Part shown: positions 1 through 7,559 of the stretch, piece after piece
How the letters are laid out: every line of letters begins with the position of its first letter
Numbering within the stretch: the stretch's first letter is position 1
From: Spirochaetaceae bacterium
Lineage (GTDB): Bacteria; Spirochaetota; Spirochaetia; Treponematales; Breznakiellaceae
Assembly: GCA_031267955.1 (NCBI GenBank)
Contig: JAIRYB010000158.1
Location: 1 to 21,517, forward strand
Direction: 5' to 3'
DNA length: 21,517 bases
The notes under the pieces: generated by a model
Told to the model about the DNA's origin: nothing
Database searches by the model: none
The model's input: the letters and a program-made list of their open reading frames with translations, nothing else
Made by a program: the position numbers and the translations under genes

Positions 1-18
1 CTGCCATACCGGAATTAC

Positions 19-54
19 TTGCCGGACGCTTGCCCGCTTTTGTATTTTATAATT
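19..54 (+). promoter_or_regulatory. Candidate leaderless promoter of clpB
   Basis: No Shine-Dalgarno sequence precedes the ATG at 55. TTGCCG (19-24) and TATTTT (43-48) are 18 bp apart, and the second hexamer ends six nucleotides before the ATG, the same geometry seen at 10862 and 18522. A consensus TATAAT also lies at 48-53, but it would place transcription start inside the gene. The -35 match is weak and the true promoter could lie before the window. Confidence 0.3.
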
Positions 55-2667
55 ATGGATTACGAAAAATTTACTATTAAAGCCCAGGAAGCCCTGGAAG
101 AAGCCCAAAAAATCGCGCAAAGGGGGGATCACGCCCAGATTGAGGCGGAACATCTCCTGCTGGCCCTCCTGGCCCAGGAGGGCGGGATTGTCCTGCCTAT
201 TTTGAAACAGATTGGCGCGGATACCGACCGTCTGACCGCGGACACCGAAGCGCTGGTGGCCCGGACGCCCAAAATTTACGGGGACGCTGCGAAACTCTGC
301 CTTTCTTCGGCGGCATCCAGGGTTTTGGGGAAGGCCGAGGGGGAAGCTGCGGCCTTAAAGGACGAGTTTATTTCCACTGAGCATATTTTACTTGCCATTA
401 GCGCGGAAGAAGGCCGCGCCTCCGATATTTTAAAGCAGGCCGGGGTAACGAAGAACGCGATTCTCGGCGCGCTGAAGCAGCTGCGGGGAAACGCCAGGGT
501 TACGGATCAGAATCCTGAAGACAAATACCAGGTTCTGGATAAATACTGCCGGGATCTGACGGCTCTGGCGCGCCAGGAAAAACTTGATCCGGTAATTGGC
601 CGCGACGAGGAGATCCGGCGGGTGATGCAGGTGCTGTCGCGGCGGACAAAGAACAACCCGGTGCTGATAGGAGAGCCGGGCGTGGGCAAGACGGCGATTG
701 CGGAGGGGCTTGCGCGGCGTATTGTGGCCGGCGATGTTCCGGAGGGCCTCAAGGGGAAGAAACTGCTGGCCCTGGATTTGGGCGCGCTGGTTGCGGGCGC
801 GAAGTTCCGTGGCGAATTTGAGGAAAGGCTCAAGGCGGTTATCCACGAGGTGCAGGCATCCGAGGGGAAGATAATTCTTTTTATCGACGAACTGCACACG
901 CTGGTCGGCGCGGGCGCGGCCGAGGGGGCGACCGACGCGTCCAATCTGCTCAAGCCGGCGCTGGCGCGGGGGGAACTGCGCTGTATCGGGGCGACGACCC
1001 TGGACGAGTACCGCAAGCATATCGAAAAAGACGCGGCGCTGGAACGGCGTTTCCAGCAGGTGTATACTGCCGAACCTTCGGTCGAAGATACGATAGCAAT
1101 TCTGCGCGGTTTGCAGGAACGCTACGAAGTCCACCACGGGGTGCGTATTAAGGACGAGGCGCTGGTAGCGGCGGCGGCGCTTTCGGACAGGTATATTACG
1201 AGCAGATTCCTGCCGGACAAGGCGATAGACCTTGTTGACGAGGCGGCGTCAAGGCTCAAAATGGAACTCGATTCGCGGCCCACCGAGCTTGACAAGCTTG
1301 AACGCAAACTGCTGCAGCTCTCGATTGAAAGGCACGCGGTGTCCCGCGAGGAAGATTCCTCGTCCAAAGAACGGCTGGTCAGGCTTGAAAAGGAAATCGC
1401 GGATACTACTGAGGAACGGGACGCTATGAAGGCCCGCTGGGAAAACGAGAAGAAGGATATTGAAGGGATACGTTCCATTAAACAGCAGATAGAAGAACTT
1501 AAAATCGAGGAAACCCGTTACGAGCGCGAGGGAAATTTGACAAAGGCCGCGGAGGTAAAGCACGGCAGGATTCCCGAAGCCCAGAGGAAGCTGTCGGAAC
1601 TGACGGAACAGATGGAGGCGAAACGGGGCGGCGCCGGGCAGGGCGCGTCCCTGCTGCGCGAGGAGGTCAGCGAGGAGGATATCGCGCTTGTCGTGTCGGC
1701 CTGGACGGGAATACCGGTGTCCAAGATGCTCAGCGGGGAACTGCAAAAATACCTGGATCTGGAAAAAGTCCTTGAGCAGCGGGTGGTCGGCCAGGAGGCT
1801 GCCGTAGAAGCGGTGGCGGACGCTATCCGGCGGAACAAAGCCGGGCTTTCCGACGCGGCGCGGCCCCTGGGGTCCTTCCTCTTTTTAGGGCCTACCGGCG
1901 TGGGCAAGACCGAGCTTGCGAAAACCCTGGCGGATTTTCTTTTCAACGACGAAAAGGCCCTGACCCGCATCGACATGAGCGAGTACGGGGAAAAACATTC
2001 AGTGTCCCGGCTCATCGGCGCGCCGCCCGGCTATGTGGGCTACGAGCAGGGGGGCCAGCTTACGGAGGCGGTGCGGAGGCGGCCCTACAGCGTGATCCTC
2101 TTTGACGAGATTGAGAAGGCCCATCCGGAAGTTTTCAACGTGTTCCTGCAAATTCTGGACGACGGCCGCCTTACCGACGGGCAGGGAAGGGTGGTGGATT
2201 TCAAGAATGTCATCATCATTATGACAAGCAACCTTGGATCGGACCTTATACTTGGCGCGGAAAAGAACGAGGATGTCAAAGGCGCGCTCCTTGAGCTTTT
2301 AAAACAGAGTTTCCGCCCCGAATTCCTGAACCGTATCGACGAGACGGTTATCTTTAACCGGCTTGGAAAGGACGAGATTGGGAAAATAGTAGAGATTCAG
2401 CTGGCGCTTCTTTCCGGGCGCCTTGCCGGCAGGAAGATCGCCCTCAGGCTTACGCCCGCCGCGAAGGCCGTGATTGCCGCCCGCGGCTACGATCCCCTGT
2501 TCGGCGCCCGCCCCCTAAAGCGGGCAATCCAGGCGGACCTGGAAAACCCGCTGGCAAAGGCCATTATCGCGGGAAAAATCCGGGAAGGCGACACGGTCAC
2601 CGCGGACAAGGGGGCCGGGGAAAACAACGGGGAGGTTTTGAGTTTTTCAAAAACCCGCCCCAATTAG
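55..2667 (+). CDS. clpB: ATP-dependent disaggregase ClpB (Hsp100)
   Basis: ClpB is a hexameric AAA+ chaperone that, with DnaK, pulls polypeptides out of aggregates in the cytoplasm. The 870-residue product has the full domain order: double Clp N-domain (about 1-145), AAA-1 with Walker A GEPGVGKT (K212) and Walker B ending D278-E279, the long coiled-coil middle domain (about 400-530) that distinguishes ClpB from ClpA and ClpC, AAA-2 with Walker A GPTGVGKT (K618) and Walker B FDE (E685), and a C-terminal sensor-2 GARPLKRAI. The AAA-1 residue numbers coincide with those I recall for E. coli ClpB. The ATG at 55 is chosen because MDYEKFTIKAQEAL is the canonical N-terminus; an in-frame TTG at 19 would add 12 unrelated residues. 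It stands alone, with no heat-shock element visible in the little upstream sequence available. A small hairpin (GCGCC 2671-2675 with GGCGC 2695-2699) follows the stop but has no T-run. Confidence 0.97.
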   Translation: MDYEKFTIKAQEALEEAQKIAQRGDHAQIEAEHLLLALLAQEGGIVLPILKQIGADTDRLTADTEALVARTPKIYGDAAKLCLSSAASRVLGKAEGEAAALKDEFISTEHILLAISAEEGRASDILKQAGVTKNAILGALKQLRGNARVTDQNPEDKYQVLDKYCRDLTALARQEKLDPVIGRDEEIRRVMQVLSRRTKNNPVLIGEPGVGKTAIAEGLARRIVAGDVPEGLKGKKLLALDLGALVAGAKFRGEFEERLKAVIHEVQASEGKIILFIDELHTLVGAGAAEGATDASNLLKPALARGELRCIGATTLDEYRKHIEKDAALERRFQQVYTAEPSVEDTIAILRGLQERYEVHHGVRIKDEALVAAAALSDRYITSRFLPDKAIDLVDEAASRLKMELDSRPTELDKLERKLLQLSIERHAVSREEDSSSKERLVRLEKEIADTTEERDAMKARWENEKKDIEGIRSIKQQIEELKIEETRYEREGNLTKAAEVKHGRIPEAQRKLSELTEQMEAKRGGAGQGASLLREEVSEEDIALVVSAWTGIPVSKMLSGELQKYLDLEKVLEQRVVGQEAAVEAVADAIRRNKAGLSDAARPLGSFLFLGPTGVGKTELAKTLADFLFNDEKALTRIDMSEYGEKHSVSRLIGAPPGYVGYEQGGQLTEAVRRRPYSVILFDEIEKAHPEVFNVFLQILDDGRLTDGQGRVVDFKNVIIIMTSNLGSDLILGAEKNEDVKGALLELLKQSFRPEFLNRIDETVIFNRLGKDEIGKIVEIQLALLSGRLAGRKIALRLTPAAKAVIAARGYDPLFGARPLKRAIQADLENPLAKAIIAGKIREGDTVTADKGAGENNGEVLSFSKTRPN

Positions 2668-2831
2668 AACGCGCCAAAGGCAGGGATGCCGGCGGGCGCA
2701 AAGGTGTCAGTCATCAAATTTTACGGTCACGCCTTTCGAATGAAAATCGTATCAGCGATTTAGAATTCGGGATAACCCGGACCACACCGGGCTTTAGCCC
2801 GAGACCTCGCGGACCATGGACAACACTGAAC

Positions 2832-2898
2832 GAGCCTCCGATCGAATAACATCTCTACGTTCCGGATACCGCGGAGTTCTGCTCCGCGAGGCTCATTA
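2832..2898 (+). repeat. Short palindromic repeat ending GAGGCTCATTA, copy 1
   Basis: GAGCCTC (2832-2838) pairs with GAGGCTC (2888-2894). Inside this, CGCGGAG (2870-2876) and CTCCGCG (2882-2888) form a perfect 7-bp stem with loop TTCTG. The element ends with GAGGCTCATTA. A second copy of that 11-mer, again preceded by a CCGCGG-containing palindrome, lies at 10981-11010. Confidence 0.5.
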
Positions 2899-3002
2899 TA
2901 CTGGCCGGGCCAACCCCGATCTGGAAATCGGATTGCAACATTTTCAGCGGTGGTAAATTTTCCGGAGCAGAGCTCCTGAAGGGAGGAGTATCAGATTTTT
3001 CT

Positions 3003-3197
3003 TTGAAAAATCTGTCGTTGGAGAGGAAATTATTAGAATACTTTGAAATATCGCATGAACAGCGGCAAAGTTCAAACTTGTTTATGAAAGACTCTTATGA
3101 GTACAGATACAACGGAAATGGAGAGTGGACTATAACCAGAAAAATACTGTTAATAAGTGAAGTACGGTGCGCCATCCGTGGCGTACCCGCTCCGTAG
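3003..3197 (+). other. Possible gene remnant (64 codons), AT-rich
   Basis: An open frame from a TTG with no ribosome binding site encodes a charged, protein-like start (KNLSLERKLLEYFEI) and then runs through a hairpin to its stop. The coding composition is far more AT-rich than the neighbours. The TTG lies inside the 10-bp hairpin 2992-3014, an unlikely place for translation initiation. I do not recognise a family. It may be the decayed tail of a transferred gene or a chance frame. Confidence 0.2.
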
Positions 3198-3334
3198 CAG
3201 GTTTTTTGTTGCTCTGTTCAGGCAGAAAAGTAAAGCGTAGTTCGGGAGTGCAAAAAGTATCGTATAACAGGCCTGTATGCGCGGTTGGTTTTGCTTTCAT
3301 ATTCAAAAATATGCTAAAATCGTATATAAGTGTA

Positions 3335-3364
3335 TGGTATAATGCCTTGGTATGCTGGTATAAT
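3335..3364 (+). promoter_or_regulatory. Tandem extended -10 promoters before the glycosyltransferase
   Basis: TGGTATAAT occurs at 3335-3343 and again at 3356-3364, exactly 21 bp apart. Each is a perfect extended -10 (TGn plus TATAAT), a form that can work without a -35 box, and no good -35 is present for either. The same 9-mer occurs before the repair operon at 11049-11057. Confidence 0.55.
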
Positions 3365-3371
3365 GGCCAAG

Positions 3372-3407
3372 GCCCGCTGCCCGGAGGCTTTCCGGGAACA
3401 GGCGGGC
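3372..3407 (+). promoter_or_regulatory. Leader stem-loop
   Basis: GCCCGC (3372-3377) pairs with GCGGGC (3402-3407), TG (3378-3379) with CA (3399-3400) across one bulged G, and CCCGGA (3380-3385) with TCCGGG (3391-3396), loop GGCTT. The structure sits between the tandem promoters and the ribosome binding site AAGGAGA (3437-3443). Only three Ts follow, so it is not a typical terminator; a role in mRNA stability or attenuation is inference. Confidence 0.45.
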
Positions 3408-3453
3408 TTTGGGGCGCGGACCCTCTTCGGACAAATAAGGAGACTTTGGTACG

Positions 3454-4791
3454 ATGAAGATTGCCATGTTTACCGACGCTTACTGGCCGCGGGTGAACGG
3501 CGTTACCGTGTCGGTGGACACTTTTTCACGGGCGCTGATAAAAAACGGGCACGAGGTGATGATCGTCTGCGCGGATTACCCGGATTCGGGGGGGGGCTTC
3601 CTTTCCGGGGGAAACAGGGAGGACGGGGCCGCGCCGTATATGCCGAAAATAGTCCGGGTGCCTTCCATACCGGTCATTATTTCCAAAGAGGACAGGCTGG
3701 CAAAATTTTCCAAGTGGTTCTGGGTTGCCAAGCAGGTGGAGCTTTTCCATCCGGACATTATCCACATCAATACTGAGTTTATTATTGCCGAATTCGGCTT
3801 TTTCTACGGGAAAATCTACAATTTGCCGGTGCTTTATACTTTCCACACTATGTGGGAGGATTATATTGCCAATTATATGCCGCCCATGATTCCGGTCCTT
3901 TTATGCCGTCTTTTCGCGCGGTTTTTGCTCAAGAACATACTGAGAAGCCCGTACAAGATAATAGTCCCCACGCCCCAAATTGAAGAGGTTGTAAAAAAGT
4001 ACAAAATTAAAAAAGAGACTTTCCTGCTGCCAACCGGGATTGATCCCGCTATTTTTGAACACAGCGGGGCCGAGACAGCCGGGTTCCGGGAAAAATTCGA
4101 GGGGCGGTATCCGGTATTGAGGGGCAAGCGTATACTGCTCTTTGCCGGCCGTATCGCGCGGGAAAAAAACCTGGGGTTCCTGCTGGAGGTACTGCCCGCG
4201 ATCCGCTCCCGGTACCCGGAGACGGTGCTGCTCTTTGCGGGCAACGGGCCGGATCTGGAGTATTTCATGCAAGAGGCGGAAGATAAGGGATTGGGTGAAT
4301 GCTGCGTGTTTACCGGCTATATGGAGCGGAGCGATCTGGCCCTGGTCTACGCCATGTCGGATATTTTTGTCTTCCCCTCGCTTACCGAGACCCAGGGGCT
4401 TGTGACCCTGGAAGCTATGTTTTCCGGGATTCCGGTGGTGGCGATAGGCGAAATGGGGACCGCCATGGTGATGGGCGGGGATAACGGCGGCTTTATGGTC
4501 AAAAACGATCCCGGGGAATTTACCGCCAGGGTTCTCGATCTTCTCGGCGATCCCGGGTTGTACAGGCGGAAAAGCGAAGAAGCCCGGCTTCACGCGTCGG
4601 CCTGGTCCATCGATTCCCTTACCAGGAAGCTGGAAACGATTTACCGGGACACGCAGTCGGCTTTTCTCCGGGAATACGGGCCGCCCAGGGTTTCGGTCAT
4701 GGAATGGTTTACCGAAAAACGCAAATTGATAATTTCCCGCAAGAATTGGTGGAAGTGGAGCGACACATATTGGAAAAAAATATCAAAATGA
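3454..4791 (+). CDS. GT4-family glycosyltransferase, probably glycolipid synthesis
   Basis: The 445-residue product has the two Rossmann domains of a GT-B glycosyltransferase. The N-terminus MKIAMFTDAYWPRVNGV and the acceptor-domain segments resemble processive and monoglucosyl diacylglycerol glucosyltransferases. The C-terminal donor domain opens with LFAGRIAREKN and carries the GT4 E-x7-E signature, E312 to E320 (ETQGLVTLE), which binds the nucleotide sugar. No signal peptide or obvious membrane helix is present; members of this group act at the inner face of the membrane. AAGGAGA lies ten bases before the ATG. The stop overlaps the start of the helicase gene (ATGA at 4788), so the two are co-translated. 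The lipid acceptor is inferred from family resemblance; another sugar acceptor is possible. Confidence 0.85.
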   Translation: MKIAMFTDAYWPRVNGVTVSVDTFSRALIKNGHEVMIVCADYPDSGGGFLSGGNREDGAAPYMPKIVRVPSIPVIISKEDRLAKFSKWFWVAKQVELFHPDIIHINTEFIIAEFGFFYGKIYNLPVLYTFHTMWEDYIANYMPPMIPVLLCRLFARFLLKNILRSPYKIIVPTPQIEEVVKKYKIKKETFLLPTGIDPAIFEHSGAETAGFREKFEGRYPVLRGKRILLFAGRIAREKNLGFLLEVLPAIRSRYPETVLLFAGNGPDLEYFMQEAEDKGLGECCVFTGYMERSDLALVYAMSDIFVFPSLTETQGLVTLEAMFSGIPVVAIGEMGTAMVMGGDNGGFMVKNDPGEFTARVLDLLGDPGLYRRKSEEARLHASAWSIDSLTRKLETIYRDTQSAFLREYGPPRVSVMEWFTEKRKLIISRKNWWKWSDTYWKKISK

Positions 4792-6071
4792 AAGAATTGG
4801 CGGCCCCCGGCTCTTTTGCCGGGCTGGGAGTGAGCCCGCATTTTATCGAAATTCTTGCCGGACGGGGCATTTCTTCCCCTACCCCTGTCCAGGACCTGGT
4901 TTCCCCCCGCCTTTTGGCGGGCGAGAGCCTTTTTTTCAGTTCCGCCACCGGTACCGGCAAGACTTTTGCCTACCTTATCCCTCTTTTCCAGCGGCTTCTC
5001 GCATCCGCCCCTGCCTTGCGCCGGGCGGGCGGCCCCAGGGCGCTCATCGCCGCGCCCACTTACGAGCTATGCTCCCAGATAAAGGCAGAGGCGGACTTTC
5101 TGCTGGAAGGGGCCGGCGCTAGGGACGCCGCTTCCCCCGGAGATGCCGCTTCCGCCGGGGACGCCCCACTGTTCCCGGGCCAGCTAAAAGCGGCGCTCCT
5201 TATAGGCGGGGGCAATATAGCCCGGCAGATTGACGGGCTGCGGAAAGAAAAGCCGGATATCCTTATCGGGAATCCGGGCCGCCTGCTCCAGATTGCCCGC
5301 CTGGGGAAGCTCAGGCTCGGGATGCTTGAGTGCCTGGTCCTGGACGAGGGGGACCGGCTTGTATCGCCGGAACTGGCCGGGGAAACAGGGCAGCTCCTGC
5401 GTTTTGTCCGGGAATCGCGGCCCGGCGGCGAAGGAAAGCGGCTTCTTGTTACCGCCTGCTCCGCCACCCTTTCCGTAAAAACCAGGGAGAAAATTCTGGG
5501 CCTTCTGGACCCGGAAGATCCGCCCGGCTTTCCCTTTGTAGAGGCCAGGGACAGCTCCGTCCTGGGGGAACGTATCCAGCATTGGGCTATTTTTAGCGAG
5601 AGGCGGAAAAAGATCGATACTCTGCGTTCTTTTTTGGCCGCCGCAAAACCCCGGAAAGCCCTGGTTTTTACCGCCGGGGCGGGGGAGCCGGGGAACATCC
5701 TCTCCCGGCTCCAGTACCGCCATATCGCCGCGTCCGCGCTTTTCGGCGACATGGACAAGAACGGCCGGAAACGGGCCCTGGACGATTTCCGCAAAAACCG
5801 GGTGGCTGTGCTGGTTTCCAGCGATCTTGCGGCCCGGGGCCTTGATATTGACGGCATAAGCCATATTATCGCCATGGATGTGCCGCAAAACATGGACGCC
5901 TACGTACACCGGGCGGGCCGCACCGGCCGCATGGGGAAGGCCGGGATCATGCTCACCATCGGGGACGCCGATGAAATGCGCCTGCTCGCGAAACTTGAAA
6001 AAAAACTGGGCATCGTTATCTACCCTAAAGAACTGCGCTGCGGGAAGGTTGCCGCGATCGCGGGGGAATGA
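4788..6071 (+). CDS. DEAD-box-type RNA helicase with DEGD motif II
   Basis: The 427-residue protein has the ordered superfamily 2 motifs: Q motif SSPTPVQ, motif I SATGTGKT (52-59, K58), a motif Ia reading PTYELCSQ instead of PTRELA, motif Ib GNPGR, motif II D186-E187-G188-D189 rather than DEAD, motif III SATLS, motif V SSDLAARGLDID and motif VI HRAGRTGRMG. The ATP-hydrolysing and RNA-binding residues are therefore mostly intact, so it should unwind or remodel RNA. It lacks a long C-terminal RNA-binding extension. A low-complexity Ala/Gly/Asp insertion between motifs Ia and Ib is encoded by an 18-bp tandem repeat. ATG 4788 is chosen for the ATGA overlap with the upstream stop; an in-frame TTG at 4770, nine bases after GGAG, is a real alternative. 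The link to the glycosyltransferase seems only to be cotranscription. Confidence 0.9.
   Translation: MKELAAPGSFAGLGVSPHFIEILAGRGISSPTPVQDLVSPRLLAGESLFFSSATGTGKTFAYLIPLFQRLLASAPALRRAGGPRALIAAPTYELCSQIKAEADFLLEGAGARDAASPGDAASAGDAPLFPGQLKAALLIGGGNIARQIDGLRKEKPDILIGNPGRLLQIARLGKLRLGMLECLVLDEGDRLVSPELAGETGQLLRFVRESRPGGEGKRLLVTACSATLSVKTREKILGLLDPEDPPGFPFVEARDSSVLGERIQHWAIFSERRKKIDTLRSFLAAAKPRKALVFTAGAGEPGNILSRLQYRHIAASALFGDMDKNGRKRALDDFRKNRVAVLVSSDLAARGLDIDGISHIIAMDVPQNMDAYVHRAGRTGRMGKAGIMLTIGDADEMRLLAKLEKKLGIVIYPKELRCGKVAAIAGE
5124..5165 (+). repeat. 18-bp tandem repeat, 2.3 copies, inside helicase gene
   Basis: Units 5124-5141 and 5142-5159 differ at only a few positions, and a partial third unit (GACGCC) follows at 5160-5165. 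In frame they encode DAASPG, DAASAG and DA. The repeat falls in a surface loop between conserved motifs, so copy number could change without breaking the frame. Confidence 0.85.
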
Positions 6072-6095
6072 CGCGGGCCGCGGGTCCGAATTTCC

Positions 6096-6143
6096 GGGGC
6101 GGAAAGGGTGCCGCCGCCCCAATCGCGCCGGGCAGGAAGCCCG
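6096..6143. terminator. Candidate stem-loops between convergent genes
   Basis: GGGGCGG (6096-6102) pairs with CCGCCCC (6114-6120), and CGGGC (6129-6133) with GCCCG (6139-6143). They fill the 79-bp gap between the convergent helicase and HD-GYP genes. Neither stem is followed by a T-run on either strand, so intrinsic termination is unproven. Confidence 0.3.
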
Positions 6144-6150
6144 CCGGGTA

Positions 6151-7377
6151 TCAGGCTTCCCCTTTCTCCGGCGCGAGGCGCACGATGCGCAGACCGGCGG
6201 GGGAAGTTTTAACCGGCGCGTCGTCGCTTTCCCCAAGTATGCGCACGATTGGATAGCGCGGTTCGTTGGGGCTGGCGTCCACTACCTGGGCTTTCCTGCC
6301 GTCGGAGAGTAATACGTAGCTCCCGATGGGGTATATCGAAAGCGAGTAGATGAGCGCCCGGAGCGCCATGTCGTCGTAGCGCCCGCCCTCGTTTTTCAGG
6401 AGATCGAGTATTCCCAGATGGCCGTCCCTGGCGTCCTTGTAAGGCCGGGCTGCGGTTATGGCCTCGAAGGAGCAGGCTACGGCTATTATTTTGGCGTAAA
6501 GGCCGATCTTGGGGCCGGTGAGCCGCTGGGGATACCCGCTCCCGTTTTCCCGCTCGTGGTGTTCAAGGACCGCCAGCCGGATGTTCTGGGGGAAATTCAG
6601 GGACTGCAGCATATTAAAGCCCAGAATGGGATGTGACAGGATGGCCCTGCGTTCCTCCCTTGTCAGGGGCTTGTCGGTAAGGTAGGTATCCGGAGGGATA
6701 TGGAGCATTCCGGATTCGTGGATCAGCGCGGCGACGCCAAGCTCGACAAGCTGCGTGTCGTTGAATTTCAGATAGCCCCCCATGACAACCGACAGTATGA
6801 CGGATTTGACCGTGTGGGAAACCTGGTAATCGTTTTTTGTAGAGGGCGGGGCTATCCGATCGGGCTCCCGGCCGTCTGTTCCCTCACCCGGGGTACCTTT
6901 ATACTGCATGATCCTCAGGAGATACCGGCCTTCCCTGAGGATTATCCGGCAAAATTCCCGCATCTTGTCCGCCAGTTCCTGATAGCTGATACCGGCATCG
7001 TCCCGGACCAGTCCGGGCGGCTGTCCCCCGTTGTCCTGCCCGGCGCTGAGGCTGGACGAAATTTTATCCAGCAGCTTTTCGGTAAATTTACTTAAAAACG
7101 TGTAAAATTCCGCCGCCCGGATGATCCGCTCGTCATCATTCGGCGGGTCCGAATCGTCCGCGTCCGCCTCCTCCAAAAACGAGAGAAGATCCATGGGCGG
7201 CCCGTCCAGGAGATAGCCTTCGGCGGACATTTCCCGGAATTCCCAGCGCAGGAGCAGTTTTTTGATATTTTCATCGACAGGTATTTCCGGGGAAGCGATG
7301 ATAAAGCCATTGTCGGCATAAACCGCCCCGGAAAAATAGGAACCTTCCGGAATATCCCGGCACTTGTATTTTGCCAT
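6151..7377 (-). CDS. HD-GYP domain protein with altered metal ligands
   Basis: HD-GYP domains are metal-dependent phosphodiesterases that open or degrade cyclic di-GMP. In this 408-residue protein the domain spans about 180-345: H188, H220, H249, HHE (273-275) and NGSGYP (278-283) followed by RPY (311-313). The HD pair itself is H220-E221 (sequence IHESGML, usually HDIGK), and the later Asp ligand in the usual vvDvyDAl segment is replaced by C302 (VACSFEAI). The GYP loop is intact. The N-terminal 180 residues are a non-membrane segment with an acidic stretch near 70-85 and no domain I recognise; the last 60 residues resemble the short beta tail common after treponemal HD-GYP domains (from memory). 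It may bind cyclic di-GMP as an effector, or use a changed metal site. It is monocistronic and convergent with the helicase; the start is ATG 7377 with no Shine-Dalgarno sequence. Confidence 0.85.
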   Translation of the reverse strand: MAKYKCRDIPEGSYFSGAVYADNGFIIASPEIPVDENIKKLLLRWEFREMSAEGYLLDGPPMDLLSFLEEADADDSDPPNDDERIIRAAEFYTFLSKFTEKLLDKISSSLSAGQDNGGQPPGLVRDDAGISYQELADKMREFCRIILREGRYLLRIMQYKGTPGEGTDGREPDRIAPPSTKNDYQVSHTVKSVILSVVMGGYLKFNDTQLVELGVAALIHESGMLHIPPDTYLTDKPLTREERRAILSHPILGFNMLQSLNFPQNIRLAVLEHHERENGSGYPQRLTGPKIGLYAKIIAVACSFEAITAARPYKDARDGHLGILDLLKNEGGRYDDMALRALIYSLSIYPIGSYVLLSDGRKAQVVDASPNEPRYPIVRILGESDDAPVKTSPAGLRIVRLAPEKGEA

Positions 7378-7389
7378 CTATACTTTATA
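7378..7389 (-). promoter_or_regulatory. Candidate leaderless -10 of HD-GYP gene
   Basis: On the minus strand TATAAA (7389-7384) is followed by the six nucleotides GTATAG and then the ATG. The region where a -35 would fall is a T-rich tract (minus strand) without TTGACA resemblance. No ribosome binding site is visible. Confidence 0.35.
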
Positions 7390-7449
7390 TTTTAATCCAA
7401 AAAAACAAAAAAATCCGGTCCTTGCCCGGCGCCGGCCCGCCGCGTTCCG

Positions 7450-7478
7450 TTGACGCGGCAGCCCCTTTATCCTATCAT
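7450..7478 (+). promoter_or_regulatory. Sigma-70-type promoter of the membrane protein / aminotransferase operon
   Basis: TTGACG (7450-7455), a 17-bp spacer and TATCAT (7473-7478) give five matches of six to each consensus hexamer at the ideal spacing. Transcription would begin near 7485, about 75 nucleotides before the TTG start at 7560. Confidence 0.7.
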
Positions 7479-7559
7479 AAATAGCCGGATTGCAGCCAGT
7501 ATACCGTATGGCACGGGGCCTGCAAGGCCGGCGGACTCGCATTATCCGGGGAAAATTAA

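Larger units (their letters stand above)
2668..3453. other. 786-bp intergenic region with many short hairpins
   Basis: No convincing gene lies here. Inverted repeats follow one another: CGGGC-TTTA-GCCCG near 2790-2804, CGCGGAG/CTCCGCG (2870-2888), CCGAT/ATCGG (2916-2931), GGAGC-AGA-GCTCC (2964-2976), CAGATTTTTC-TTT-GAAAAATCTG (2992-3014) and GGTGCGCCA/TGGCGTACC with one G.U pair (3166-3187). The stretch from about 3000 to 3160 is clearly richer in A and T than the flanking genes. The right end holds the promoter and leader of the glycosyltransferase. It could be repeat debris, a structured RNA or the remains of a lost gene. Confidence 0.7.

Noticed and set aside
48..53. TATAAT as the -10 of clpB
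   Set aside because: It ends one base before the ATG, so transcription would start inside the coding sequence and remove the conserved N-terminus.
5184..6236. Long minus-strand open frame (350 codons)
   Set aside because: It is antisense to the helicase gene in GC-rich DNA, with composition typical of a shadow frame.
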